43,830 bases of DNA from Clostridia bacterium (GTDB lineage: Bacteria; Bacillota; Clostridia; UMGS1840). The DNA lies in contig JAFUIN010000020.1 of NCBI GenBank assembly GCA_017468465.1, forward strand, positions 1 to 43,830. The letters are read 5' to 3'. Shown here in pieces: positions 15,397 to 25,205 of the stretch (position 1 is the stretch's first letter; each line of letters begins with the position of its first letter). The notes beneath the pieces were generated by a model, which saw only the letters and a list, made by a program, of their open reading frames with translations, searched no databases and was not told where the DNA came from. The position numbers and the translations under genes are program-made.

Positions 15397-16363
15397 ACCA
15401 CAATACAATAAATAAAAGATACATCAGCGGCAAAGTCGCAATCGCCAAAATGTGAGAAATACTTGTCATAGATGCACCGGTTTGGGTGTCTCCACCATAG
15501 GCTGCGGGATACACAATGGTGTTCATGCCCAGTGGTGCAGCAAAAGCCATCAGAGTTAAGGTCATAATTTCCTTGGAAATTCCAAGCAAACGCATCACAA
15601 GCATCATAGCAGCGGGAATTGCAATCAACCTCAACAAGGATACAACATATACCTTTTTATTGGTAATAAGTTTTTTGAAATCATAACCGCCAATGATAAA
15701 GCCGGCAAGCACCATTGCAATCGGTCCCTGACACTTTCCGGCAGATTCTGCAGCCGTCAGAACAAATTCGGGTAAAAATTCAGGTGCGTTCAAAAGTCCC
15801 AGTAATGTCCCAATCACCAATGCAATCAGCGGTGGCTTCAAAAGACCGGTTTTTAAGTTTTGCAAAAGGCTTGCATTTTTTTCTTTTGGGACAAGAATGT
15901 ATAACCCCCAACTGTTGCATACAATCCCTATCAAAGCAGTAAATAACATATATTTAGAAAGCATTTCTGCCCCCCAAATCTCTTGCACAATAAACATTCC
16001 AAGATAACCATAGTTACCGAAAGTCAGCGCATAGCGGTATATTCCGCGCTGATAATCTTCTGCCGCAGTATGTTCACGTTTGGGAACAAATAACCGTGCC
16101 AAGGGATACGCCAAAGCGATTGCAACCGCTACAACTCCCAATCCATAGAGCATCAAGGTGTAATTCTCACGAAATGATGCAACCGTGCACTGAGTCATCT
16201 GTGTATGTAAAAACAAAGCCGGAACAAAAACACAAGTCTCCAGATTCGCAATAATACTATCTGCATGATCCGGGAAATTGCATTTCTTTCGTATGGTAAA
16301 ACCAACCATAATCATAATGAAAATGGAAAGCATCTGTTCTAATGTTAAATAAAAAAACTGCAT
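15395..16363 (-). CDS. AEC (auxin efflux carrier) family permease
   Basis: A 322-residue membrane protein with about ten hydrophobic segments in two five-helix halves, as in the AEC family. Bacterial members move malate, malonate or other organic acids. FGNYGYLGMFI in the first half and the FAAPLGMNTIVYPAAYGGD region in the second fit the crossover elements. AAGGAG precedes the ATG at 16363. It has its own promoter, and a palindrome in its leader suggests a specific regulator. Substrate unknown. Confidence 0.85.
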   Translation of the reverse strand: MQFFYLTLEQMLSIFIMIMVGFTIRKKCNFPDHADSIIANLETCVFVPALFLHTQMTQCTVASFRENYTLMLYGLGVVAVAIALAYPLARLFVPKREHTAAEDYQRGIYRYALTFGNYGYLGMFIVQEIWGAEMLSKYMLFTALIGIVCNSWGLYILVPKEKNASLLQNLKTGLLKPPLIALVIGTLLGLLNAPEFLPEFVLTAAESAGKCQGPIAMVLAGFIIGGYDFKKLITNKKVYVVSLLRLIAIPAAMMLVMRLLGISKEIMTLTLMAFAAPLGMNTIVYPAAYGGDTQTGASMTSISHILAIATLPLMYLLFIVLW

Positions 16364-16402
16364 TTGATGTCTCCTTTTATAAAGTCTCGGTGTCGGGATT
16401 CA

Positions 16403-16414
16403 CCATACGTATGG
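16403..16414. promoter_or_regulatory. 12-bp perfect palindrome in AEC leader, possible operator
   Basis: CCATACGTATGG, about 50 nt downstream of the predicted transcription start and 40 nt upstream of the start codon. Position and symmetry fit a dimeric repressor site. No regulator gene is adjacent. Confidence 0.35.
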
Positions 16415-16467
16415 AATGATTCTGAAAAAATTCCGGATTTTTATGAACCCCATTAAAAACCGAAATA

Positions 16468-16496
16468 ATTTTACCACAGTTTCTATAAAATTTCAA
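16468..16496 (-). promoter_or_regulatory. Promoter of the AEC permease gene
   Basis: TTGAAA (16491-16496), 17-bp spacer, extended -10 TGGTAAAAT (hexamer 16468-16473) on the minus strand. Confidence 0.75.
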
Positions 16497-16623
16497 GCAT
16501 AATTTGACATTTGTTCTTTTTTTGTATATTTTGTGCAAATTTTTTTGTTTTTGGCAGAAGATGTTTTTTCACAAGCTACGAATGATGAGCGAAAATTATA
16601 TAAAACTGATTCAAAGTTACCAC

Positions 16624-16651
16624 TTGATTTTTCCCTGAAAAATGTTATAAT
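16624..16651 (+). promoter_or_regulatory. Promoter of addB-addA
   Basis: TTGATT (16624-16629), 16-bp spacer, TATAAT (16646-16651) with a TG extension. Confidence 0.7.
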
Positions 16652-16725
16652 GTATGTATCAAAAATTTGCTGATTTTTGCGTTCGTTTTACCGCCACAAA
16701 AAAATCAAATTGAAGGAGAATTGTT

Positions 16726-19700
16726 ATGTCGTTACATATCTTATATGGAAACCAGCTGCAAAAAGCGGATTCCGTGTTATTTTCAAAAATCAAAGAATGT
16801 ATTGATAACGGTCAGAATGTCCTCTATATTGTGCCGGAACAGTACTCCTTTAATGCAGATAAAACCTTGCTCAATGTCCTGGGCGAAAAATATACCCATC
16901 TTACGGAAACCGTAAACTTCAAACGATTGGCAACCACGGTCAACAAAAAATATGCGCCAAATAAATCAACCTACATAGATGATGAAACAAAGACACTTTT
17001 AATTTATAAAATTATAAAAGAAAATGCAACGCTGCTTTCCACGGTGAAAAATCGCCGGAACAGTCCGGATTCTGTGCTGATTTTCAAAAACATCTTATCC
17101 GAATGTAAAAGCTGCCTCATTGACCATCAAACTCTGGAAACTGTCAAAAACAATCTGGATAAGAACACTTTTTTATATCAGAAAATTTGCGATTTGGATT
17201 TTATTATTACACAATATCAAGCTGAAATTTCTGAAAAGTTCAGTGATTTTGAAGACAGCTTTCACACACTTGCCAACTGCATTGATGAACACTCGCTGTA
17301 TCGGGATTACGAAATTTTTGTTGAACATTTTACCGGCTTTTCTCCTGCAGAATATCTTGTGATTTCTGCCCTGTTAAAGCAAGCAAAAAATATTTATCTG
17401 CCTCTCATGCTGGATGACCTTTCCAAAAAAGAACCGGGCGATCTGTTCTTCCCCACATATAAAACCTACGAGCAGTTAATCCGTCTTGCTAACCGACAGA
17501 ATCAAACAGTATCGGCTCTGCAAATCACAGATGCAACGCCCTGTTTTTTTGCAGAAGTATTTGATGCAGTTCCCATGGAAGCTGCTCCCGATAACTTTTC
17601 CTTAACCAATGCAAAAAATCAACAGGATGAAATCCGTTTTGTGATGGAAACCATCCAAAAGTTGACAGCACAAGGTGCATCATATTCCGATTTCACTGTA
17701 TTAACCGGTGATTTGTCCGTATACTGTGATGATCTCGAAAAAGCTTTTTTAGAAGCAGGCATCCCTTGTTTTATTGATAAAAAAACTCCGCTGACAAAAA
17801 ATCCCTTGTCGAAAATCTTCCTAACCATGCTTTCAGCGGTAAACTCCGGATATCAGTTGGATGCTGTTTCGGAATACTTAAAAAGCCTATGTGCCATTTA
17901 CAATATCCACGATGAAGTCTGCATTTTTGAAGAACTGCTGTATCAATTCCGCATTCAAAAACAAGACCTTTCAAATGCTGACCGCTGGCATCAAAAGTGC
18001 GAATTCATCAAACATCAAAACAACTATTTTACAAAACAGCTCGAAACAATTTTAACGATATACGAAACCTTCTTATCCCCTGTTATCAAGCATTTTTCAA
18101 AACCGAATAATTATCTTCATGCTTTTCGTTGTTTCTCAGGGGCTTTGCATTTAGAAGAAACTGTTCAGGTGTATTTGTCTCAAAAGGAAGCCTCTTTGCG
18201 AAACGAAACTGCAAACGCATATAACACCATTCTCACTGCAATTAAAAATATTGATACGCTGATTGGAACAGAACACATTACACCGCAAAACTATTATATC
18301 CTCCTGAAGCAATCGCTGGAGTTATATGAAACTGGTGAAATCCCCAACACATTGGACGCTGTCACAATATCCGACACAGACAGAGGCCGTAATTTGTCGT
18401 CTCCTTATGTGTTCATTTTGGGAATGAACGAAGGAATTACACCCAAAACAACCGGCAACAGCTCCTACCTCTCCGATTTGGAACGAGAAACCATTTCAGA
18501 AATCACAGGAATTGACCTCCCCACCTCCCTAAGCGACAATGCTTCATCTGTTTTTTCACTCTATCGTGCATTCTTATCGGCAACTAAGCATTTATATCTG
18601 TGCAAAAACGAAGCAGAATCGGACCATGCCAAACGAACCCCTTCTTTTATCTGGAAAAGACTGGCGCAATTTGCAACTCCTACTCTCTATGAAAGCTTTG
18701 CTGCAACACAAGCAGAATATAACCAAAAAGCCGTCAGCACCTACTGCAATCCATATAAACAACGGCTGACCCCGCAAGCAATTCCGAATGAAATTTTAGA
18801 GGATGAACGAAAAGCTTCTCTCCATACCGTGTTACAGCAAATCGGCGAAATGAAGGATGAGGGATATTACAGCACCGACAAAAAGCTTTCCAGAAAAATT
18901 TTGAGCACAAAATACCAAAAACAACTGAACACCTCTGTTACCCGTTTGGAATCCTACCAGAAATGTTCCTATGCTTATTTTGTAAACTATATTCTAAATG
19001 TTTCAGAGCGGGAAAATGTGAGCTACGATATGCGAAAAACAGGGTCCATTATTCACAATCTGTTTGATCGGTTTTCCAAACGGCTGAAAGCCGACAATCT
19101 CACCTGGGAAACCGTGGAAGATAGCTACATTGAAGCACAAATTGAACAGTTGGTCCCCAAAGAAATTGCACACCAGTTCCCCGAGCTGTCTTTGTTTAAC
19201 CCCCGCACAAAATATCTGATTAAAAAATTCAAACGGTTACTGCGCACCGCTATTGCTTATATCCGCGAGCACTTCTGCCAGGGAGATTTTGTACCCATCG
19301 GATATGAAATTCCTATCGGTGATGACGGCATTGCGCCTCTCACCATTGCTCTGGAGGACGGCTCTGTGATGCAACTCTACGGAAAAATTGACCGTTGTGA
19401 TGCAGCAAAATCAGCGAATCGTTTGTTTGTCCGGATTATTGATTACAAATCCAGTGCCAAAGAATTCAATTTTACACTGATTAAAGACGGCATTCAGCTT
19501 CAACTGCTCACCTACCTGCAAACTGTCTTAAAAAACGGCGGCGAATATTTGAATTTCTCCGATGAAATCTTACCCGGAGCTGTTTTTTATACCAGTTTTG
19601 ATGATTCATTAGTCTCCTTCAAAGATAAACCGGCTCCTGACGAGGTTGCAAAAAAAATTCGCCAAAAGTTCACAATGAAGGGCTTCGTGCTGAATGACGA

Positions 19701-20070
19701 TTCTCTAATTTGTGCAATAGACCGTCAATTAGGAAGTGAGCCTTCCTATCAATCCGGCGTGTGTGAAATTAAAACCGATGCCAAGGGGCAATACAAATTA
19801 AAGCATTTTCTCTTTATGGAAGAATTCAAACGCTTACTCAACGACTGTGAAGAAACAATTAAAACAATCGGGAACAAAATGATGAGCGGAGATATCTCCA
19901 TAAAACCGTACCGCTACGGAAAAGAAACCGGTTGCGATTGGTGTCCTTACGCAAGCGTTTGCATGTTTGACCCCAAAATGCACCCTTACCGCAATTTGAA
20001 AAAGCTCTCGAAAGATGAGTATTTCAAAAACCAAACCGAAGAAACGGCAGGTGAAAACCATGGCAATTAA
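16726..20070 (+). CDS. addB: AddB, Fe-S nuclease subunit of the AddAB helicase-nuclease
   Basis: A 1114-residue protein with AddB architecture: an N-terminal helicase-like region, and a C-terminal RecB-family nuclease domain with IIDYKSS (Asp906, Lys908). Four cysteines frame the nuclease domain and should bind its 4Fe-4S cluster: Cys747, and Cys1070, Cys1073, Cys1079 (CDWCPYASVC). AddAB processes double-strand breaks and loads recombinase. Oddity: the start (LYGNQLQKADSVLF) lacks the Walker A GxGKT expected near residue 8-15, so this subunit probably cannot hydrolyse ATP. AAGGAG precedes the ATG. It overlaps addA by 11 nt. Confidence 0.93.
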   Translation: MSLHILYGNQLQKADSVLFSKIKECIDNGQNVLYIVPEQYSFNADKTLLNVLGEKYTHLTETVNFKRLATTVNKKYAPNKSTYIDDETKTLLIYKIIKENATLLSTVKNRRNSPDSVLIFKNILSECKSCLIDHQTLETVKNNLDKNTFLYQKICDLDFIITQYQAEISEKFSDFEDSFHTLANCIDEHSLYRDYEIFVEHFTGFSPAEYLVISALLKQAKNIYLPLMLDDLSKKEPGDLFFPTYKTYEQLIRLANRQNQTVSALQITDATPCFFAEVFDAVPMEAAPDNFSLTNAKNQQDEIRFVMETIQKLTAQGASYSDFTVLTGDLSVYCDDLEKAFLEAGIPCFIDKKTPLTKNPLSKIFLTMLSAVNSGYQLDAVSEYLKSLCAIYNIHDEVCIFEELLYQFRIQKQDLSNADRWHQKCEFIKHQNNYFTKQLETILTIYETFLSPVIKHFSKPNNYLHAFRCFSGALHLEETVQVYLSQKEASLRNETANAYNTILTAIKNIDTLIGTEHITPQNYYILLKQSLELYETGEIPNTLDAVTISDTDRGRNLSSPYVFILGMNEGITPKTTGNSSYLSDLERETISEITGIDLPTSLSDNASSVFSLYRAFLSATKHLYLCKNEAESDHAKRTPSFIWKRLAQFATPTLYESFAATQAEYNQKAVSTYCNPYKQRLTPQAIPNEILEDERKASLHTVLQQIGEMKDEGYYSTDKKLSRKILSTKYQKQLNTSVTRLESYQKCSYAYFVNYILNVSERENVSYDMRKTGSIIHNLFDRFSKRLKADNLTWETVEDSYIEAQIEQLVPKEIAHQFPELSLFNPRTKYLIKKFKRLLRTAIAYIREHFCQGDFVPIGYEIPIGDDGIAPLTIALEDGSVMQLYGKIDRCDAAKSANRLFVRIIDYKSSAKEFNFTLIKDGIQLQLLTYLQTVLKNGGEYLNFSDEILPGAVFYTSFDDSLVSFKDKPAPDEVAKKIRQKFTMKGFVLNDDSLICAIDRQLGSEPSYQSGVCEIKTDAKGQYKLKHFLFMEEFKRLLNDCEETIKTIGNKMMSGDISIKPYRYGKETGCDWCPYASVCMFDPKMHPYRNLKKLSKDEYFKNQTEETAGENHGN

Positions 20071-23000
20071 ATACACTCCTGCACAACAGCGTGCCATTGA
20101 TACGAAAGAGAAATCTCTTTTGGTGTCCGCTGCAGCCGGAAGTGGAAAAACTGCGGTGCTGGTACAGCGCATTATCGAAATGATTTGCGAAAAAGACGGT
20201 CCGGATATCGACCGTCTGCTTGTGGTGACCTACACCAATGCTGCAGCAGCCGAAATGAAAGAAAAAATCAGCAAGGAAATCTTAAACCGGCTTTCCATGG
20301 AACCTACTAACCGCAAACTGAAACGACAGCTTTTGCTGCTGTCCAATGCAAACATTCAAACCATTCACAGCTTTTGCTTAAATGTCATCAAAAACAATAT
20401 CCACATGACAGACATTCCCGTTGGGTTCCGAATTGCTGATGAAACAGAATGCAATATTATCATTCAAAAATGTCTGACTGAGCTGATAGAAGAAAAATAT
20501 GAAGAAAACAACGAGGCTTTTCTGAAGCTGGCAGATACCTACGGCTATGGCAGAGATGACCAGAAAATATACGATTTAATTCTTTCCTGCCACCGCTTCA
20601 CCTCCACCCTGTCAAATCCGGAAACATATTATGATTTTTGTATCAAACAAGCAAAACAAGTAACCAAAAACTTTTCCAGAACAGTTTTTTCAAAAATTAT
20701 ACGCCAAAGACTGCGAGACATTCTGACAGAACACGAGATGAACTACCGCATTGCCTTGGCTGATATTGAAGCAAATCCGGACCTACACCCATATTTTGAT
20801 ATTTTTTCCGAAGAACATCAGTTTATGAAAAATCTGCTTCGAGAAACCAAATTTGAAGACATACAGTTTCGTCTGAACACCTTTAGTTTTGCTTCTCTTG
20901 CTCGTGTAAAAGGCAAAAAAACCGGTGTTGATAACAGTTTTATCAAAGACATCCGTGAAAGATTCAAAAAAGATATCGGCGATTTTCTTCCCTTTGTCTC
21001 CAATTCAGTGGAAGTGGAACAAAAAGATGCTCGTTCTCTTTTGGAATTCATTCAAACGCTGACTGCTCTTACCAAAGAGTTTACAGCTCGCTATCAGGCA
21101 GAAAAGAAGAAAAAAGCGGTAATAGATTTTTCCGATTTTGAACATTACGCTTTTCGGATTTTATCCGATGAAAACGGCAACCCCTCAGAAATCGCAAAAA
21201 CCTATCAGGAGCATTTTCTTGAAATTTTAATAGATGAATATCAGGATACCAACGATATCCAGGATCATTTGTTCCGCTTGATTTCCCGAAACGAAGAAAA
21301 TCTGTTTCTGGTGGGAGATGTGAAGCAAAGTATTTACGGCTTCCGTCGGGCAAGACCGCAAATTTTTGTTGAAAAACAAGAAACCTACTGTGATGATAAA
21401 CATGAAGTGATTTTGCTTTCCAACAATTTCCGCAGCAGAGGTGAGGTTGTGGATGCAGTAAACAATATTTTTCTGCAAATCATGACCAAAAAAACTGGGA
21501 AAACAAACTACAAAAAAGAAGCCTTAGTTCAGGCAAGCTCCTACCCTGCTGACCCCGATTCCGACTACACGGCAGAAATCCTGTTATTTGATAAAGCCCA
21601 AAAATTTGAATTCACCGATGAAGCCATGGAAGATTTCAACGAAGAAGCCGTTGTGATTGCACAAAAAATTCATCAGCTGATCGCAGTCGACAAAATAAAA
21701 ATTCACGACTTGAAAACAAACACATCGAGACAGGCATCTTACGGAGATGTCGTGATTTTACTGAGGAATCTGACCTCCTTTGCTCATCAGCTCTATGACA
21801 CGCTGACTGAATTTGGCATTCCGGTCAGTGCAGACTTTTCGGAAAGTCTGTTTGCATCGCTTGAAATTCGTGTGGTGCATGCAATCCTGAAAGCTGTGGA
21901 CAATCCATACGATGATTTAGCGCTGGTTTCTCTGCTGAAAAGTCCGTTGTTTCATTGGTCGGAAGATGAAATTTTCACGGTGCGAAACCATTCTCCAAAA
22001 GAGCCATTTTACTGTGCACTTCAGTGCTCGAACACCGATGGTTCCAAAGAAGTGCTCGCCTTTTTGGATAAATTCAAAGCACTTGCATATACACAAAAAA
22101 TTACAACCTTTCTCGATATCTTATACCGGGAATACCACTTCAAAGAACTCTTTTGTGTTTACAAAAACCCCGAACAGCGAATGGAGAATCTTGAAATTTT
22201 TTCACAAATGGCTCGAAATTTTGACAACGGCCAAATCAGCGGTTTCAAGGGATTCCTGAATTATCTGGAACAGGGACTGAACACTGCCCACCCCATTCCT
22301 GCCTTTCGGGAACAGCCACCGGAAAATGCTGTCCGTATTCTTACCATGCACAAAAGCAAAGGGTTGGAATATCCCATTGTGTTTGTTTCGGGTCTCGGAA
22401 AGCAATTTGAACACAAATCCGGAAGAAACCAGGTTGTATTTCATCCGGACTATGGAATTGGCGCTGATTACATTGATGAAATGCACCGTTTTTCTTATCC
22501 GACGCTGACCAAAAAAGCCTTGCAGATTGCAATTAAAGATGAAGAAGTCAGTGAAGAAATGCGCGTTTTATATGTTGCTTTAACCCGTGCAAAAGAAAAG
22601 CTGATTCTAACAGCAACCGTATCCAATGCAGAGAAAGCAATGATCAAATGGGAATCCATTCAGAACACCGGTGGAATCACCAAAAACAGTATTTATAAAG
22701 CCTCCTCCTTTATCCAGCAAATAATGCCTTGTGTGCTGAATCATAAAAGCTATCAACTTCAAATTAAATCTGCACTGGATATTTTCGGTTCTGAAAGCAA
22801 TCAACCCAAAAAAGATGATACAGAGGTTCCGCCTGTTTGGGATGCAGAGCATCTGTTTGTTCCCTATCATCATACCGAGCGCACATTATTACCCACCAAA
22901 ATTGCCGTTACCGAAGCAAACCGGTTACAAAAAGAAGAATCCTACGCCCACACCGTCTTATTATCCGATTTAGATACGCTACAAACAAGTTATTCTCAAA

Positions 23001-23488
23001 ATGAATACGGAACTTATTTTCACAAGATTTTTGAACATCTAAATCTTTCTGCCATAAAAAGCGGAGTGTCCCCCAAAAATGCAATTCGGGATGCTATTCT
23101 CTTAGTGGGAGAAAAAGAATATTCCGATGATGTATCTCAAAAGTTAGAAGCATTTTTCCAAACAGACATCGCCCGGAAAATTCTTCATGCTGATGCGGTT
23201 TATCGTGAAAAATCCTTTTTGGTAAGAATTCCGGCAAATAAAATCTATCCGGTTGAAACCACTGATGATATTTTTCTACAGGGTACTACCGACTGTTATT
23301 TTGTAACTGATAATACAATTACTCTTTTGGATTTCAAAACTGACCGTAATCCAAATGAAGAAAAAATCCGCAAAAACTACACCCGACAAATTGAACTGTA
23401 TCGCTACGCTCTGGAAAAAACAGAAGAAAAAGCGGTCACCAAAAAATACATTTATACTGCTGCAAACAACAGTTTTATCGAGTTTTAA
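20060..23488 (+). CDS. addA: AddA, UvrD-family helicase/nuclease subunit of AddAB
   Basis: A 1142-residue superfamily 1 helicase. The Q-motif TPAQQRAID and Walker A AAAGSGKT (24-31) are at the N-terminus. Motif Ia VVTYTNAAAAEM, motif II IDEYQDTN, motif III VGDVKQSIYGFR, motif V TMHKSKGLEYPIV and motif VI VALTRAKEKL follow in order. The C-terminal RecB nuclease motif LDFKTDR is intact. I chose the ATG at 20060 (AGGTG RBS, short overlap with addB) over one at 20015, which would overlap addB by 56 nt. As the only AddAB subunit here with a Walker A lysine, AddA should be the sole motor. Confidence 0.95.
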   Translation: MAIKYTPAQQRAIDTKEKSLLVSAAAGSGKTAVLVQRIIEMICEKDGPDIDRLLVVTYTNAAAAEMKEKISKEILNRLSMEPTNRKLKRQLLLLSNANIQTIHSFCLNVIKNNIHMTDIPVGFRIADETECNIIIQKCLTELIEEKYEENNEAFLKLADTYGYGRDDQKIYDLILSCHRFTSTLSNPETYYDFCIKQAKQVTKNFSRTVFSKIIRQRLRDILTEHEMNYRIALADIEANPDLHPYFDIFSEEHQFMKNLLRETKFEDIQFRLNTFSFASLARVKGKKTGVDNSFIKDIRERFKKDIGDFLPFVSNSVEVEQKDARSLLEFIQTLTALTKEFTARYQAEKKKKAVIDFSDFEHYAFRILSDENGNPSEIAKTYQEHFLEILIDEYQDTNDIQDHLFRLISRNEENLFLVGDVKQSIYGFRRARPQIFVEKQETYCDDKHEVILLSNNFRSRGEVVDAVNNIFLQIMTKKTGKTNYKKEALVQASSYPADPDSDYTAEILLFDKAQKFEFTDEAMEDFNEEAVVIAQKIHQLIAVDKIKIHDLKTNTSRQASYGDVVILLRNLTSFAHQLYDTLTEFGIPVSADFSESLFASLEIRVVHAILKAVDNPYDDLALVSLLKSPLFHWSEDEIFTVRNHSPKEPFYCALQCSNTDGSKEVLAFLDKFKALAYTQKITTFLDILYREYHFKELFCVYKNPEQRMENLEIFSQMARNFDNGQISGFKGFLNYLEQGLNTAHPIPAFREQPPENAVRILTMHKSKGLEYPIVFVSGLGKQFEHKSGRNQVVFHPDYGIGADYIDEMHRFSYPTLTKKALQIAIKDEEVSEEMRVLYVALTRAKEKLILTATVSNAEKAMIKWESIQNTGGITKNSIYKASSFIQQIMPCVLNHKSYQLQIKSALDIFGSESNQPKKDDTEVPPVWDAEHLFVPYHHTERTLLPTKIAVTEANRLQKEESYAHTVLLSDLDTLQTSYSQNEYGTYFHKIFEHLNLSAIKSGVSPKNAIRDAILLVGEKEYSDDVSQKLEAFFQTDIARKILHADAVYREKSFLVRIPANKIYPVETTDDIFLQGTTDCYFVTDNTITLLDFKTDRNPNEEKIRKNYTRQIELYRYALEKTEEKAVTKKYIYTAANNSFIEF

Positions 23489-23514
23489 GTATCAAAAGAA
23501 GGGAGCTTTTCACA

Positions 23515-23763
23515 ATGAATTATACGTATTTTCCAAAGGGCGTCTGCTCCAGAAAAATCGAATTAACCATTGAAGATAACATCATCCAATCTGTCACATT
23601 TACCGGTGGCTGTCACGGAAATTCGCAAGGTGTCTCCCGCTTGGTAGAGGGGTATGAAGTAAACGAAGCAATTCGTCGTCTGGAAGGAATTAACTGTATG
23701 GGGAAAGGAACCTCCTGCCCCGACCAATTATCCAAAGCACTGAAAGAGGCAATCAAAGCATAG
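23515..23763 (+). CDS. Small TSCPD-domain protein (TIGR03905-like)
   Basis: An 82-residue protein with the TSCPD motif near 66-70, Cys11, a GGCHGN segment near 31-36 and Cys62 in the conserved spacing of the TSCPD family. That domain also occurs at the C-terminus of B12-dependent ribonucleotide reductases, where its Cys may take part in thiol exchange. The function of stand-alone copies is unknown. AAGGGAG precedes the ATG, 26 nt after addA, and a terminator follows, so it is probably co-transcribed with addBA. Confidence 0.85.
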   Translation: MNYTYFPKGVCSRKIELTIEDNIIQSVTFTGGCHGNSQGVSRLVEGYEVNEAIRRLEGINCMGKGTSCPDQLSKALKEAIKA

Positions 23764-23808
23764 AAAAAAACCTATGACAAAAAAGATTTTTGTCATAGGT
23801 TTTTTTTA
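23764..23808. terminator. Bidirectional terminator between convergent genes
   Basis: A long stem (AAAACCTATGACAAAAA paired with its complement) with a short loop and A/T tracts on both flanks. It serves the addBA operon and the convergent VanY gene, whose stop overlaps it. Confidence 0.92.
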
Positions 23809-25005
23809 TTTGAATTCATTTATGGAAACATATTTTGCATAATATTCTTCGTATGTTATGCCTTCTTCGTATATGATCTGTGCAGCTTCAACACCAATAT
23901 AACGGTAATGCCACGGCTCATAGGCATATCCTGTCAACCATTCTTTCCCTTTAGGATATCTTAAAATAAATCCATACTCATGTGCATGTTCTTGCAGCCA
24001 TCTGAACTCCGCGGTGTATTCAAAGCTGCCTCTGGTGGAGTTGATATCAACGGCCAAGCCTGTTTGATGCTCGGAAAAACCGGGTCTTGCCGAGTAACGA
24101 TCTGCATTCACTTTTCCGGTTGTTCTGACCTTGGTATTGTATAAGTTATTCTGGTAGGTTTCTGTTCGATATGCCGAAACGACCCGCATGGAAAGGTTCT
24201 CTTGTCTTGCCGCATCTGCCATTTCGGTAAATTTTTCATAAGCAACACCTGCAAGCAAATATTGCTTTCCGTCGTTCACCGTATATTCCCAACTCATAGG
24301 AACAAGATTATACTGCTCAAAATTTGACGGTAACCTGTGATACTTATTCACCAGAACAAACAGCTCGTAAGGTTGTCCAATGGTCGTCACATTATCATAA
24401 AATGGCTCATCCAACCCCAAATTTACTCTAAAAACAATTTCCTCCATGCTCAATGATGGCATTTTTTCGTGTAAATTTATATATTTTTGAAACCGTTCCG
24501 GATAAAAATTGCTGTTTCTGTACATAGCCATTACATCTTGAATCACTTTATGATAATCGCTATGAAACATGTATTTTTGTATCTTCAATTTCTGGTTATC
24601 AAACGAAATTTCATCCGGACACAAAACAACGGAAAGCATATCCAGCGGTATGTAAGTTGTGTTATTTTCTAAAATTGACGAACATTCGTATTCCTTTACT
24701 TCGTCATTTACAGTGATGGAACATTCTCCCACAGTATGCCGTATGATATCTCCGTCACGTGATAAGGCCAAAATCTGACTATCACTGCTTCTAAAAAATA
24801 CCGCTGCTCCCATCTTTTCAAAAATCATCCTCATGGGAACATAGTGTATGTCATTGCAAATGACAGACACAGAATCCGTTATCTCTCCATTAACCTCGAT
24901 TACAAATCCTTTTTTATGATGCAATTCCTGACCATTTGCCTGAACACAAATAGAAGTAATCATTAACAAAACACATGCGATAATAATTGCCGATTGCTTT
25001 TTCAT
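23806..25005 (-). CDS. Secreted stalk-domain / VanY D-alanyl-D-alanine carboxypeptidase
   Basis: A 399-residue exported protein. A signal peptide (1-23) is followed by a copper-amine-oxidase-N-terminal-like (stalk) domain at about 33-140, a linker, and a VanY/LAS peptidase domain from about 255. Zinc and catalytic residues are visible: SEHQTGLAVD (His313, Asp320) and EPWH (Glu363, His366), plus SAYR (Arg280). It should trim D-Ala from peptidoglycan stem peptides outside the membrane. There is no vanS/vanR/vanH context, so this is cell-wall turnover rather than glycopeptide resistance. GGAG lies eight bases before the ATG. Confidence 0.88.
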   Translation of the reverse strand: MKKQSAIIIACVLLMITSICVQANGQELHHKKGFVIEVNGEITDSVSVICNDIHYVPMRMIFEKMGAAVFFRSSDSQILALSRDGDIIRHTVGECSITVNDEVKEYECSSILENNTTYIPLDMLSVVLCPDEISFDNQKLKIQKYMFHSDYHKVIQDVMAMYRNSNFYPERFQKYINLHEKMPSLSMEEIVFRVNLGLDEPFYDNVTTIGQPYELFVLVNKYHRLPSNFEQYNLVPMSWEYTVNDGKQYLLAGVAYEKFTEMADAARQENLSMRVVSAYRTETYQNNLYNTKVRTTGKVNADRYSARPGFSEHQTGLAVDINSTRGSFEYTAEFRWLQEHAHEYGFILRYPKGKEWLTGYAYEPWHYRYIGVEAAQIIYEEGITYEEYYAKYVSINEFK

Positions 25006-25058
25006 AAAATTTTCTCCATGATTTCCACATTTTTCCCAAAATGTCTATGCTTACTTTG

Positions 25059-25089
25059 ATTATACAACGTCCCCTGATGTGCGATACAA
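25059..25089 (-). promoter_or_regulatory. Possible promoter of the VanY-type gene
   Basis: TATAAT (25059-25064, minus strand) with TTGTAT 19 bp upstream (25084-25089). The spacer is long and the -35 weak, so only the -10 is well supported. Confidence 0.4.
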
Positions 25090-25165
25090 TATTTTTCATA
25101 AAAATATCTCATTTTTTGAGCATTTATAGAAAAATTAGCTTTGTGAAAGCAAAACTACAACAATG

Positions 25166-25205
25166 ATGAAAAACGAAAATCCCCGTTCTTGCGAACGAGG
25201 ATTTT
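25166..25205 (-). terminator. Terminator of the tRNA-Ser pair
   Basis: Immediately after the encoded CCA, a 13-base stem (AAAATCCTCGTTC and its complement, G-U allowed) with a GCAA loop is followed by CGTTTTT on the minus strand. Confidence 0.9.

Larger units (their letters stand above)
16364..16725. other. 362-nt divergent intergenic region (AEC / addB)
   Basis: It contains the AEC promoter (minus) with a palindrome in its leader, about 125 nt of AT-rich DNA with no recognisable feature, and the addB promoter (plus) with its leader. I see no extra gene. Confidence 0.7.

Noticed and set aside
23806-25005. Vancomycin-resistance locus
   Set aside because: Only a VanY-fold peptidase is present; there are no vanHAX-like ligase genes or two-component regulator nearby.
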